Assembly: GCF_000934755.1 (NCBI RefSeq)
Contig: NZ_KN882181.1
Location: forward strand, 33,524-97,523
Reading direction: 5' to 3'
Origin: Desulfonatronovibrio magnus
GTDB lineage: Bacteria > Desulfobacterota > Desulfovibrionia > Desulfovibrionales > Desulfonatronovibrionaceae
Length of the DNA stretch: 64,000 bases
Shown here: piece by piece, positions 44,938 to 53,619 of the stretch
How positions within the stretch are numbered: position 1 is the stretch's first letter
Layout: every line of letters begins with the position of its first letter
The notes under the pieces: generated by a model
What the model was told of the DNA's origin: nothing
What the model saw: only the letters and a program-made list of their open reading frames with translations
Databases searched by the model: none
Program-made: the position numbers and the translations under genes

Positions 44938-45600
44938 CTAAGAAAGGTTTCGACTCAAAAATTCACGCAACGCCCAAAAACTGGGTATGAACATTCTGGA
45001 ACTAAGTTCCTGGTTTTTATAAGCCCAGAAAGGAATATCCGCCCTCATGGCAGCCTCTTCGTCAACAACGGAATCACCGATAAATACAACCTGCTCAGGA
45101 AGCACTGACCAGTAATGCAGAATCTTGAACAGGCTCTCAGGATGCGGCTTGGGGCGACTAACGTCATCTGCTGTGACCACAGGATGAAAAAACTGCTCGA
45201 GTCCAAACGTGGAAAGAAGCAGGTTCATTGTGGTTGTTCGGTTGGTGTTTATGGCCATGGGCAGTTTTCGCTGAGCAATAAACTGAAGCAGCTGCACAAG
45301 CCCGTCCTCCATGCGCATGTATGGTAAAAGCTTGGCATAATTCAGTCTATCTCTAATTTTGGGAAGCTCACTTTCAAATCCGGCAGGCAGAATATGTCGA
45401 AAGGATTCTCCTACTGAATGCATATGAACAAAATCAATCTGCTCATCAGACATGGGCCCCAGATCAAAATATGCCCTTACTTCGTTGTAGAATATTATAT
45501 TAACATCTTTAGAGTCAAAAAGAACTCCATCACAGTCAAAAATAATTCCCTTAATTTTTTTCAGCCCATGATCCTTGAGAAAAGGATTGCATTTATACAA
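44938..45600 (-). CDS. HAD-superfamily phosphatase (phosphoglycolate phosphatase-like)
   Basis: The 220-residue HAD hydrolase has motif I FDCDGVLFDS (nucleophile Asp), motif II NTNRTT, the motif III Lys in SRPKPHP and motif IV FIGDSVVDEEAA. Its cap arrangement fits the Gph/PGMB group; the substrate is unknown. GGAGG at 45606-45610 is best spaced (5 bp) for a TTG start at 45600; a GTG at 45606 would overlap it. It lies 37 bp upstream of yggT on the same strand. Confidence 0.88.
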   Translation of the reverse strand: MYKCNPFLKDHGLKKIKGIIFDCDGVLFDSKDVNIIFYNEVRAYFDLGPMSDEQIDFVHMHSVGESFRHILPAGFESELPKIRDRLNYAKLLPYMRMEDGLVQLLQFIAQRKLPMAINTNRTTTMNLLLSTFGLEQFFHPVVTADDVSRPKPHPESLFKILHYWSVLPEQVVFIGDSVVDEEAAMRADIPFWAYKNQELSSRMFIPSFWALREFLSRNLS

Positions 45601-45681
45601 AATCACCTCCAGATTAATTCAATAGTTTTTATAATTGTCTAACCCTGGCGGCGCAGGGACCAGAACTTACTATCCATACCA

Positions 45682-47337
45682 CTACTGCTTCATTGCCTGT
45701 GGAAAATGCTCTAACGCCATCTCGCGCAACCTGTATTTCTGAACTTTTCCACTGGCGGTCATGGGATATTCTTTAACAAATGCAACATACTTGGGTGTTT
45801 TATATCTGGCGATTTTGCCTCTGCAAAAATCACGAACATCCTCTGGAGCAAAAGAATAGCCTTCTTTAAGGATAATAAAAGCACCCACCTCTTCTCCGTA
45901 TTTCTGACTGGGCACACCCACCACCTGAACATCCTGAACACCTTCCATGGTGTAGAGAAATTCTTCAACTTCTCTCGGATAAATATTTTCACCTCCCCTA
46001 ATGATCATATCCTTGAGGCGTCCGGTAATGCTTAGATACCCGTCATCATCCATTACCCCCAGGTCTCCTGAGTGAAGCCATCCATTTTGATCAATGGTTT
46101 TAGTGGTTTCTTCCGGCATATTGTAATAACCTTTCATAACATTGTACCCACGACAGCAAACCTCACCCTGTTCGTTGGCTGCCATTTCTTCGCCAGTTTC
46201 AGGATCAACAACCTTGACCTCAACCTCAGGCATGGGCCTGCCCACTGTCTCAACCCTCTTGTGAATATTGTCGTCCACTCTGGTCTGGGTCATTACTGGA
46301 GATGATTCAGTCAGTCCATAGCATATGGTAATATCTTTCATGTTCATCTGATCCATTACCTGACGCATCACCTTGATGGGACAGGGTGAGCCGGCCATTA
46401 TTCCGGTACGAAGTGAACTGAAGTCAAACTTGTGAAAAAGTCGATGCTCCAGGACAGCAATAAACATCGTAGGCACTCCGTACAAAGCCGTACATCTCTC
46501 GGTTTCCACTGAGGTCATAATCAAAATTGGGTTAAAACCTTCAAGAATGACCAGAGTCGAGCCATGACTCACAGCAGCAAGCACACCCAGAACGCACCCG
46601 AAACAGTGAAAAAGAGGAACAGGCAGGCAAATTCTGTCCTTATGAGTTAATTGCTGGTTCTCACCAATCCAGTAGCCATTATTAAGAATATTGTAGTGAG
46701 TAAGCATCACCCCCTTGGGAAAGCCTGTGGTTCCTGAAGTATACTGCATATTAACCACATCATGAGGATCAAGGCTTTTCTGCCTGACTAAATACTGGGA
46801 ATCATTAATCATTCCTCCAAGAGCTACGATTTCAGGAATGGAGTACATCCCCCTGTGCTTTTCCTGTCCAAGAAAAAAGACACGCTTCAGATTGGGAAAT
46901 TCTTTGCTTTTAAGATATCCTCGTTGCTGGGTTTTCAGTTCAGGTAATAAATCGTAAACAGTTTGTACATAGTCTGTATCTCTGAATCCGTCTATTATAA
47001 CAATATTTTCACATTCAGACTGTCTGAGAAGATAAGCTATTTCATGCTTCTTGTAATAAGTATTGACAGTAAGCAGCACAGCACCGATTTTGGCTGTAGC
47101 AAATTGCAAAGCAACCCAGTAAGGTACGTTGGTTGCCCATATAGCCACTTTTTCGCCTTTCTCCACCCCAATAGACATTAGACCCTTGGCCAGCTTGTCT
47201 ACCACATCGGCAAACTCACTATATGTAAGCCTGTAGTCGCGGTCCACATATATTACAGCATCATTATCAGGATGCTTTTCCACTGTTTCGTCCAGCAGCT
47301 GGCCAAGTGTGATTTCGCGTAAAGGTTTATCCCACAT
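45682..47337 (-). CDS. AMP-forming acyl-CoA synthetase
   Basis: Activates a carboxylic acid to its CoA thioester through an acyl-adenylate. The 551 residues contain the P-loop-like [16 protein letters not shown], the YGLTESSP motif, the GWLHSGDLG motif and the C-terminal catalytic Lys segment ([13 protein letters not shown]). The sequence resembles medium/long-chain fatty acyl-CoA ligases, but chain length is uncertain. GGAG lies 8 bp upstream. It follows the XRE-cupin regulator by 23 bp, so the two form an operon, probably substrate-controlled. Confidence 0.93.
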   Translation of the reverse strand: MWDKPLREITLGQLLDETVEKHPDNDAVIYVDRDYRLTYSEFADVVDKLAKGLMSIGVEKGEKVAIWATNVPYWVALQFATAKIGAVLLTVNTYYKKHEIAYLLRQSECENIVIIDGFRDTDYVQTVYDLLPELKTQQRGYLKSKEFPNLKRVFFLGQEKHRGMYSIPEIVALGGMINDSQYLVRQKSLDPHDVVNMQYTSGTTGFPKGVMLTHYNILNNGYWIGENQQLTHKDRICLPVPLFHCFGCVLGVLAAVSHGSTLVILEGFNPILIMTSVETERCTALYGVPTMFIAVLEHRLFHKFDFSSLRTGIMAGSPCPIKVMRQVMDQMNMKDITICYGLTESSPVMTQTRVDDNIHKRVETVGRPMPEVEVKVVDPETGEEMAANEQGEVCCRGYNVMKGYYNMPEETTKTIDQNGWLHSGDLGVMDDDGYLSITGRLKDMIIRGGENIYPREVEEFLYTMEGVQDVQVVGVPSQKYGEEVGAFIILKEGYSFAPEDVRDFCRGKIARYKTPKYVAFVKEYPMTASGKVQKYRLREMALEHFPQAMKQ

Positions 47338-47360
47338 TCTTTAAACTCCGGATTATTGGA

Positions 47361-47933
47361 TTATTGGTCAGGGAAATACAAAACAGCATATATTTCCGCT
47401 TTTTCATTGTTTCTGGCAGATACATGGTGCGGAACAATGGAATTATAGTAAACACTGTCTCCGGTCTTGAGTACATGGGTTTCCTGCCCATAGACTATCT
47501 CAAGCTCACCGGAAATAACTACAATGAACTCTTCACCTTCGTGAGATGAAAGCTTCTTTTCCTCATCAGATACAGGAAAAATTTCTATGTAAAAAGGCTC
47601 CATATGCCGATCGCTCTTTCCTTTGCCAAGAGAAAAGAAACGCAGCGCAGCCGGTCTTTCCTTGCCCTTGAGCAAAGACTCTTCCTCTTGCCTTTCAGAC
47701 AGCCTTACTATCAAGGGATCCTGGCTGATGGTATCATCCAGAAAAGTTCCCAGTCTGGTACCAAGAGCTCTGGCAATTTTCAGCAGCGGCCCGAGAGAGG
47801 GATACATATCATCATCTTCAATAGCTGCTATGTAATCTTTATCCAATCCACTTCTTGCAACAAGTTCGTCCAGAGTTATCTCTTCCAGTTCTCTGAACTT
47901 TTTGATCTTATGCCCAATTTTTTCCTTGATCAT
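47361..47933 (-). CDS. XRE-family regulator with C-terminal cupin domain
   Basis: A 190-residue transcription factor: N-terminal helix-turn-helix (about 8-62, LDELVARSGLDKDYIAAIE) and a C-terminal cupin sensor (about 115-185; HEGEEFIVVISGELEIVYG and GDSVYYNSIVPHHV). Such proteins sense small molecules, and the linked acyl-CoA ligase suggests a fatty acid or related ligand. GGGAGG is 5 bp upstream of the ATG. An inverted repeat at 47991-48015 is a candidate self-binding site. Confidence 0.92.
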   Translation of the reverse strand: MIKEKIGHKIKKFRELEEITLDELVARSGLDKDYIAAIEDDDMYPSLGPLLKIARALGTRLGTFLDDTISQDPLIVRLSERQEEESLLKGKERPAALRFFSLGKGKSDRHMEPFYIEIFPVSDEEKKLSSHEGEEFIVVISGELEIVYGQETHVLKTGDSVYYNSIVPHHVSARNNEKAEIYAVLYFPDQ

Positions 47934-47972
47934 TCGTCCTCCCTTAAATTTCCCAATAAATTTAACCTGTCC

Positions 47973-48015
47973 AAATAGTCAAAATTTATCGTGCAATATC
48001 TTGGATTTATTGCAC
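47973..48015. promoter_or_regulatory. Inverted repeat upstream of the XRE-cupin/acyl-CoA ligase operon
   Basis: GTGCAATA (47991-47998) and TATTGCAC (48008-48015) are perfect inverted 8-mers separated by 9 bp, 58-82 bp upstream of the regulator start. They could be its operator. Against this, the surrounding 40 bp (AGTCAAAATTTATC ...) is a relative of the tandem repeat at 19181-19274, so it may instead be a short dispersed repeat. Confidence 0.4.
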
Positions 48016-48038
48016 TCTTTGTAACAGCTTAGCCTCTT

Positions 48039-48349
48039 TTAAGCGCCTCACCCGGGCGGCCCGGGACTGAACCTGTGAATAACTTTAGGAGTCTGTCACT
48101 ATTCTGGAAATTGGGACAGTCCCCGCGAGGTACTATAAAAAAGATTGACGCTGCATTGGTTCCTGTAAGAAATTTGCTTTAATGATAAAATTTACACAGC
48201 GAGGGACAGTCCCTGTGCGAAGTGCAAAGTTCCCATCTTTGACGGAACTTTTCTGGCAAATGTGCATGAATCATAAGCAAAAATCGTCAAAATATGAAAA
48301 CTGTAAACATCTGATTTTATTACCAATACGATTATAGTTACTTAGAAGC
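48039..48349. repeat. Repeat family A, copy 4
   Basis: Runs from AAGCGCCTCACCCGGGCGGC to AGTTACTTAGAAGCC. It carries GGGACAGTCCCCGCGAGGTA, CACAGCGAGGGACAGTCCC, TTTGACGGAACTTTTCTGGC and CATCTGATTTTATTACC. Its last bases overlap the 3' end of the next minus-strand gene and provide that gene's stop codon (48338-48340). Confidence 0.85.
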
Positions 48350-49120
48350 CTGTGATACACTCAAAAAACAAACAAATTCTTTGTAATGGTCAGGAAAGGC
48401 ATTTCTGGTCCAGGGCTTCAATGTACCTGACACCAGGTTCATGCCTTCTGGAAAAACAGAAAAATATTTCTCAGGACTGGCTGTGATCCAGTCAACCCCC
48501 ATATCTTCAAGTTCTGCCTGAATTTCATCTCCTGAGATAAGAAAACAGGCATCATCCTGAACAAGTCGGGTAAAAGCCCAGATAAATTTCCTGAAATTGT
48601 GATAGGAACTGGTAAGTACAGCACCCCTTTCAAGATCTTTAAATAGTTCATCATCACGCTCTATACCGAGAGCCTGATCAAACTCCTGCCAGGATTGTCC
48701 AAGACTGGAATTGATATCCTGCAACTCAGTCACTCTTTGTTCATAGACATATTCCAAAAGCATCAACTGCTGAGCTTTCAAAAGATCATGGTCTTCCTGA
48801 GACATCTTGTTATCCTGGCCATAGGTTGATATTTCCCAACGAAGTGCAAGGGAAGTATCTGAATAAAAATCATCTGTTTTTTTTACTCCGTGCCAGGCCA
48901 TGTCCGAAGGTTTTTTAAACTGTTCACCAAATTCAGAACATTGAGTCAAAAAAGACTTTGCTTCCTTCTGATCTAAAAAAAGATTGTCAGGAGTATAAGT
49001 ACCTGACAAGGACTCATCAATGCCTGGATTTAGAAATTTGGCCAGATGCCTGACAGGTTCCGGCACCATGGCTTGCAGCATATAGGGAAAATGAACAATC
49101 ACCGGATACTTTTTATTCAT
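48338..49120 (-). CDS. Hypothetical cytoplasmic protein
   Basis: I do not recognise a family. The 260-residue product has no signal peptide or membrane helix and is acidic, with a helical central region (about 95-175). AGAGG five bases upstream favours the ATG at 49120 over 49123. The last residues and stop lie in the end of repeat A copy 4, so the native C-terminus may have been altered by the repeat. It follows the cysteine-rich gene at 49196 by 75 bp and may be its partner. Confidence 0.65.
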   Translation of the reverse strand: MNKKYPVIVHFPYMLQAMVPEPVRHLAKFLNPGIDESLSGTYTPDNLFLDQKEAKSFLTQCSEFGEQFKKPSDMAWHGVKKTDDFYSDTSLALRWEISTYGQDNKMSQEDHDLLKAQQLMLLEYVYEQRVTELQDINSSLGQSWQEFDQALGIERDDELFKDLERGAVLTSSYHNFRKFIWAFTRLVQDDACFLISGDEIQAELEDMGVDWITASPEKYFSVFPEGMNLVSGTLKPWTRNAFPDHYKEFVCFLSVSQASK

Positions 49121-49195
49121 CATAACCTCTTATATAATTAACTTACATATCAGACAGTTAATAGTTCATGATTGAATGTGATTAAGAGTGAGCCT

Positions 49196-49561
49196 TCAAC
49201 ATCTTTCAGGCATATAATGCGGACACCTCCCGCCGCACTCTGGAAATAATTTGATGCATGCATTGCCAAACAATGAAGAACAGCGGTCATCATCTCTGCT
49301 TCTTGGCATATACGCCCTGCAAAAATCCTCCCACATCACATTTTCTCCAAATCGTGAAACCCAGATTTTATGCACCTGATCCTGGTTGAGATCAAAATTG
49401 TCTGCCTGGGACAACAGGTGATCATACTTTTCCTCAAGCTCCATGAGAACCAGACATCTGGATTCAACATCAAACCCCGGATTAAGGGTTTCCTCATAAA
49501 CACAAAACCCGAATCTATAATAAATGCAATTCTGGGCTGGAAGTGTTGTTACTTTTCCCAT
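49196..49561 (-). CDS. Small cysteine-rich protein of unknown function
   Basis: The 121-residue protein has cysteines in two groups: NCIYYRFGFC then SRC near the N-terminus, and CRAYMP, CSSLFGNAC, FPECGGRCPHY and ERC at the C-terminus. The spacing suggests zinc or Fe-S binding, but no named family is recognised. It is cytoplasmic by sequence. There is no clear ribosome binding site. It is upstream of, and in line with, the 48338-49120 gene. Confidence 0.65.
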   Translation of the reverse strand: MGKVTTLPAQNCIYYRFGFCVYEETLNPGFDVESRCLVLMELEEKYDHLLSQADNFDLNQDQVHKIWVSRFGENVMWEDFCRAYMPRSRDDDRCSSLFGNACIKLFPECGGRCPHYMPERC

Positions 49562-49589
49562 TCAACTTAATCAATTACTTGTTATTTGT

Positions 49590-49990
49590 TAGCGCCCCAC
49601 TTGGGCGGCCCGAGACCGAGCCTGCGAGTAATATATACCACTCGTTCCCAGGTTCCAGCCTGGGGACGTCTTACTCTTGCGGCTCCAGCCGCTTCTTCAA
49701 AATGTGGTTGGAGCCACAAAAAAAGAGGTATTCCCAGGCTGGAGCCTGGGAACAATAAAAACAGCCTTAGCGTGTTTGAGATTGCCGCGCTCGCCCCAGT
49801 TGAATGGCTGCGCCTACACTGCGTGTATTCAACGAGGTAAAAAGACTCGCTCGCAATGACAGCTGAGCTGTCAGGGATGTTGTTGCGCAAAACCTGTCAC
49901 CCACGAGGAAGCCTAAGCGACCGAAGTAATCTGTATGGTAAAACCATAATATTCTGAATTTATTGGGTATCCGATTGTAGTTACTTGTAA
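49590..49990. repeat. Module-C-B repeat block, copy 2
   Basis: The same order as 18184-18570: a diverged CACTTGGGCGGCCCGAGACC module (49597-), family C with GTTCCCAGGTTCCAGCCTGG and GCGGCTCCAGCCGC (49637-49755, here with an additional inverted CCCAGGCTGGAGCCTGGG), then family B (49778-49990) with GCTCGCCCCAGTTGAATGGC. Family A copy 5 follows immediately. Confidence 0.82.
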
Positions 49991-50296
49991 GCTCTTCACC
50001 CGAGCGGCCCGGGACCGAACCTGCGAGTAACTTTACGAATCTGTCACTTTTCTGAAAATTGGGACAGTCCCCGCGAGGTATTTTAAAAAGATTGATACTG
50101 CATTGGTTCCTGGAAAAAATTTGCTTAAATGAAAAAATTTACACAGCGAGGGACAGTCCCTGTGCCAGGCGCAAAGTTCCCATCTTTGACGGAATTTTTC
50201 AGGCAAATGTGCATCATTCATAAGCAAAAATCGTAAAAATATGAAAATTGTAACCGTCTGATTTTGTTAGCAAAACAACTGTAGTTACTTGTAAGC
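49988..50296. repeat. Repeat family A, copy 5
   Basis: Same box order as copies 3, 4 and 6: CACCCGAGCGGCCCGGGACC, GGGACAGTCCCCGCGAGGTA, ACAGCGAGGGACAGTCCCTG, TTTGACGGAATTTTTCAGGC, AACCGTCTGATTTTGTTAGC, ending AGTTACTTGTAAGCC. No gene is supported. Confidence 0.85.
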
Positions 50297-50309
50297 CATA
50301 AATCTCTGC

Positions 50310-50360
50310 CCCCTGACCTCTGACTTCTGACCTCTGACTTCTGACCTCTGACCTCTGCCT
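50310..50360. repeat. Heptamer tandem repeat (CTGACCT)n
   Basis: About seven units of CTGACCT/CTGACTT between repeat A5 and the end of the degenerate reductase gene. It is a simple 7-bp array like the GGCTGAA array at 5916-6012. Confidence 0.85.
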
Positions 50361-50367
50361 CCTGTCC

Positions 50368-51981
50368 TCAACAGGTAGTACATACATCGATACAACTGTC
50401 CTCTGAAACAAAGGAGTAATCTATTTCCAGGGTATACATGTCCAAACCACCATCCAGCACATAAAGCTGCTTCGCCCCCTTGGATTTTAGAAGCCTTGCA
50501 GCTGAGTAGGCTTTGGCAGAAGTCTGCGAGTAAAGCACCAGTGGGGTAAATCTGGGGATTTCCATCATCCTTTTGCTCAACTGCTCCACTGGAATATTGG
50601 TAGCTCCAGGAATCCTGTTCAGAGAAAACTGTTCACTGCCCCTTACATCTAACAGAAAAAACTCAACACCATTATCTGCTGACTCTTTTAACTCGTCAGG
50701 AGTGATGCCGAAAATACCAGGACTCAACTTGTTTTCCAGAATCCTGGCGCACCTGAAAAGAGGATTAACACCCAAATCATCCCAGGGCAGTTGGACTTCC
50801 TGCATTTTTTCTAAAGATGCCTGGCAACTGATGAGACAGGAAGCATGGCCCGCCAGTTTCGACGCCTCAGGACCTATTGCTTCCAAGCCGAGAATCAACT
50901 TACTGTCTTTATTTATTACCAGGTTTAAAGCATGTTTGGCATTTTTACTGATATTATCCCTGTCACATGCCAGGGCAAATTCAGTCTTTTGTTTTTCAGT
51001 TCTAAGCTCCTGAGTACCAGCATTAGAAGTTGCAACCGACAAGTCTCCCATATTCCAGAATTTTGTTCTTTCAAATGAACAACTGAAACTTTCATCCCTG
51101 AGTGCGGCCTCAGCCATTTTTAAAGTCTGAGAAACAGCTGATTCAGGCCCTTCGCCAAAATGTATATCATCCTGGCCATATAATGGATTAAGAGCTACTG
51201 ATGCAGGATTACATTGAATGATTGAAGGGTTTTGCAGGTTTGAAGATTCAGCATTCAGTCCGTAGGCAGCAAGCTTAGTGGTATCGCAATCATATTCACC
51301 TGGCAAAAAAATCTGTTTGTCCCTGTAACTATAACCGCTTGTTTCCAGTGCTTCCTGCCAGTGATCTGGAGACTTGGCTTTAACAGTTTTGATCCCGATA
51401 CCATTCAATCTCTGATCTAAGAAAAACTGCATTTGGGGGCTCAAAACATCTTCAGATCTTATCCAGCAGAATTTTTTTCCACCCCGCACCAGCACCTGAA
51501 CAAGGCTTAGATCCTGAGAAAAAACCACAGGGTCGGTTAGAGACTCCCAGTTATGCACGAGGTAATCAATACAAGAGTCTGAAGGCCAGATGTGCGCATT
51601 ATCGGGCACAGGCATTTTAGACCTGACAGTCCAGGGGATCAACACCAGGGCTTTATCAATAACATAAGACATGTGTCCAATAGTAGATAAAAAGGATATC
51701 TCCCTTTCTGCAGGGTCAATTCGAACTCTTTTAATTTTTTTGGGTATCAGCCCAATACTTTTCTGGTGATTCTCAAAGTCAACCTTCAGGGCAGCCCTCA
51801 GCTTTGACCATTCATCAGGCAATGTTTTAGACCTGACGAGCAAACTGAGGAGTTCCCAGGGATATTTATCCATTGACGTATCAGAAACCCAGAGTAAATC
51901 TGCCTTGGGGTACTTTCTGGCAGCCAGAGCCGCAACCTTGGAAGCACGGTATCCTTCTCCAACAACTACAATCCTTTTCAT
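50368..51981 (-). CDS. Degenerate CoA-disulfide reductase/rhodanese-like protein
   Basis: The 537 residues follow the fold order of CoA-disulfide reductase-rhodanese fusions: an N-terminal dinucleotide motif (VVVGEGYRASKVAA), a middle reductase region, a dimerisation domain (KLILGLEAIGPEASKLAGHA) and a rhodanese domain (about 425-515). Both active sites look dead. The flavoprotein redox Cys near residues 37-42 is missing, and the rhodanese Cys is Ser (S485 in VLYSQTS). The C-terminus ends SCIDVCTTC, a possible new metal or thiol site. It is probably a binding or structural protein; the function is unknown. It is divergent from tatA. Confidence 0.75.
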   Translation of the reverse strand: MKRIVVVGEGYRASKVAALAARKYPKADLLWVSDTSMDKYPWELLSLLVRSKTLPDEWSKLRAALKVDFENHQKSIGLIPKKIKRVRIDPAEREISFLSTIGHMSYVIDKALVLIPWTVRSKMPVPDNAHIWPSDSCIDYLVHNWESLTDPVVFSQDLSLVQVLVRGGKKFCWIRSEDVLSPQMQFFLDQRLNGIGIKTVKAKSPDHWQEALETSGYSYRDKQIFLPGEYDCDTTKLAAYGLNAESSNLQNPSIIQCNPASVALNPLYGQDDIHFGEGPESAVSQTLKMAEAALRDESFSCSFERTKFWNMGDLSVATSNAGTQELRTEKQKTEFALACDRDNISKNAKHALNLVINKDSKLILGLEAIGPEASKLAGHASCLISCQASLEKMQEVQLPWDDLGVNPLFRCARILENKLSPGIFGITPDELKESADNGVEFFLLDVRGSEQFSLNRIPGATNIPVEQLSKRMMEIPRFTPLVLYSQTSAKAYSAARLLKSKGAKQLYVLDGGLDMYTLEIDYSFVSEDSCIDVCTTC

Positions 51982-52133
51982 TATTCTCCACCGATAAATG
52001 ATTTAAATGTAAGTACCAGCAAAGGCATCCCGTCACAATGTTCTCCTGAGACACAAGAATGCCCCCGACTATTGACAATATCAGTTGACCCCAAAAACAC
52101 AACCTGAAATTTACTCCGCCCTGAAGATGTTTC

Positions 52134-52162
52134 TTGACCGTATTTTTTCCTAAGTGTATAGC
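52134..52162 (+). promoter_or_regulatory. Sigma70-like promoter for tatA
   Basis: TTGACC (52134-52139), 17 bp, then TATAGC (52157-52162), close to the consensus, 32 bp before the tatA ATG. A GAGGGAGG Shine-Dalgarno follows at about 52180. Confidence 0.6.
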
Positions 52163-52194
52163 CAAACAATCTGCAACACGAGGGAGGCAATAAT

Positions 52195-52404
52195 ATGTTT
52201 GGTATAGGAATGACCGAGTTAATCATCATCCTGGTAATAATCCTGGTTATATTTGGGGCTAACAAACTACCTGAAATTGGATCTGGCATGGGCAAGGCCA
52301 TCAAGAACTTCAAAAAAGCAACTACTGAGCCTGAAGAAATTGATGTGACTCCTGAAGACAAAAAAGAGGCCAGCAACAAGACTCAGAAAAAAGAAGACAG
52401 CTGA
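52195..52404 (+). CDS. tatA: Sec-independent protein translocase TatA
   Basis: The 69-residue protein has one N-terminal membrane helix (about 6-20) and the TatA/E amphipathic helix with [17 protein letters not shown], then a charged tail. TatA forms the pore of the twin-arginine system that exports folded, cofactor-bearing enzymes. tatB and tatC are not in the window. It is a single-gene unit with its own promoter and terminator. Confidence 0.95.
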   Translation: MFGIGMTELIIILVIILVIFGANKLPEIGSGMGKAIKNFKKATTEPEEIDVTPEDKKEASNKTQKKEDS

Positions 52405-52416
52405 TACAAGCAAACT

Positions 52417-52444
52417 AAAAAACCGGGGTTATCCCCGGTTTTTT
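52417..52444 (+). terminator. Intrinsic terminator of tatA
   Basis: A 12-bp stem AAAAAACCGGGG/CCCCGGTTTTTT with a TTAT loop, 12 bp after the tatA stop. The symmetric A and T runs suggest it can also serve the convergent pgsA gene, although pgsA ends upstream of it in the reading direction. Confidence 0.93.
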
Positions 52445-52500
52445 AGTTTTTACCGTTATTACTCACATTTTTTTGCACTCTGAATTGCCTGTTGCCTTGT

Positions 52501-53070
52501 CTATAAAAAGCTGAACCCGATCAAAACATATCTGATGCCAGAAAAAATTGTCAAAAAGCCTACAATATAGACCAGAAAAGCGGTTAGAGTAAGCAGCCCG
52601 GATATGGCGTATGTATGGGCCACCATTGCTACAAGGAGCAGGGTTATTTGAAAAAAGGTGTTTAACTTGCTGTCCATGGTGGGGCTGATTTTATTCTTAA
52701 CATTCACACCATAGAGATGAAGGACAAAAAGCCCGCCAATAACTATTAGATCTCTGGTAAACACCACGACAATAAGCCAGAAAGGCACCCAGCCCTGGAC
52801 TCCTAGACAGACAAAAGCAGTAAGCAGTAAAAATTTGTCTGCCAGAGGGTCAATCATTGCACCGAGACGCGATCTCTGATTCAGCACCCTGGCCAGAAAT
52901 CCATCCAGACCATCAGTAATTCCTGCTGTTATAAACAGGACCAACGCCAGAACATAATTTTCTCCAAAAAAAGCAACTACAAATGCCGGTGTAATAAATA
53001 TCCTCAAAACTGTAAGCACATTGGGGATAGTCCAGTTGGAATCATAAAAGGCATTCATTTTATATCGCAA
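52501..53070 (-). CDS. pgsA: CDP-diacylglycerol-glycerol-3-phosphate 3-phosphatidyltransferase
   Basis: Makes phosphatidylglycerol phosphate in the inner membrane. The 189-residue protein has several hydrophobic segments and the full CDP-alcohol phosphatidyltransferase signature D-G-x2-A-R-x8-G-x3-D-x3-D (in DGFLARVLNQRSRLGAMIDP, LAD). A TTG at 53070 with GAGG 9 bp upstream is the likelier start; the ATG at 53058 has no ribosome site. Other CDP-alcohol substrates are possible but less likely. Confidence 0.9.
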   Translation of the reverse strand: MRYKMNAFYDSNWTIPNVLTVLRIFITPAFVVAFFGENYVLALVLFITAGITDGLDGFLARVLNQRSRLGAMIDPLADKFLLLTAFVCLGVQGWVPFWLIVVVFTRDLIVIGGLFVLHLYGVNVKNKISPTMDSKLNTFFQITLLLVAMVAHTYAISGLLTLTAFLVYIVGFLTIFSGIRYVLIGFSFL

Positions 53071-53106
53071 TTTAAATATCCTCGCAAACTTTCAAAGCTC
53101 AGCGTA

Positions 53107-53619
53107 AACACTATATTACTACAGCGAGACTTTATTCAAGGTTAGAAGCTCCTCACCCGGGCGGACCGAGAGCGAACCTGCGAGTAACTGTCTTTAAAGT
53201 GGAGCCTGCATCCTGCAAACACCCGGTTGGAAATTGGGACAGTCCCCGCGAGGTACTATAAAAAAGATTGATGCTGCATTGGTTCCTGAAAGAAATTTGC
53301 TTTGATGAAAAAAACTACACAGCGAGGGACAGTCCCCCTCCGGGCTGTAAGCCTCCGGGCAGGAAGCTGTGCCAGGCGCAAAGTTCCCATCTTTGACGGA
53401 ATTTTTCAGGCAAATGTGCATCAATCATAAGCAAAAATCGAAAAAAATGAAAATTTTAACCGTTTGATTTTATTATCAAAACTATTCTAGTTACTTGTAA
53501 GGGGACTGGATCATTTGCCGCCGGATTTTCCGACTGTTTTTTACGATTTGAGGTCGGCAAAAGTGCCTGTCCCGGTGGCCAGGCAATAATCTACACAAAA
53601 TGTCGCTGTAGTGCTGTTA
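53107..53619. repeat. Family H element interrupted by repeat A6
   Basis: Left H end ACTACAGCGAGACTTTATTC (53118-), then A copy 6 (53143-53501) inserted, then the remaining H interior with a D palindrome (53501-53573) and the right H end TGTCGCTGTAGTGCTGTTA (53601-53619). H at 27947-28096 is the uninterrupted form: TTTATTTAAAGATGTAAGGG aligns across the junctions. The last TTA encodes the stop codon of the neighbouring minus-strand gene. Confidence 0.75.
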
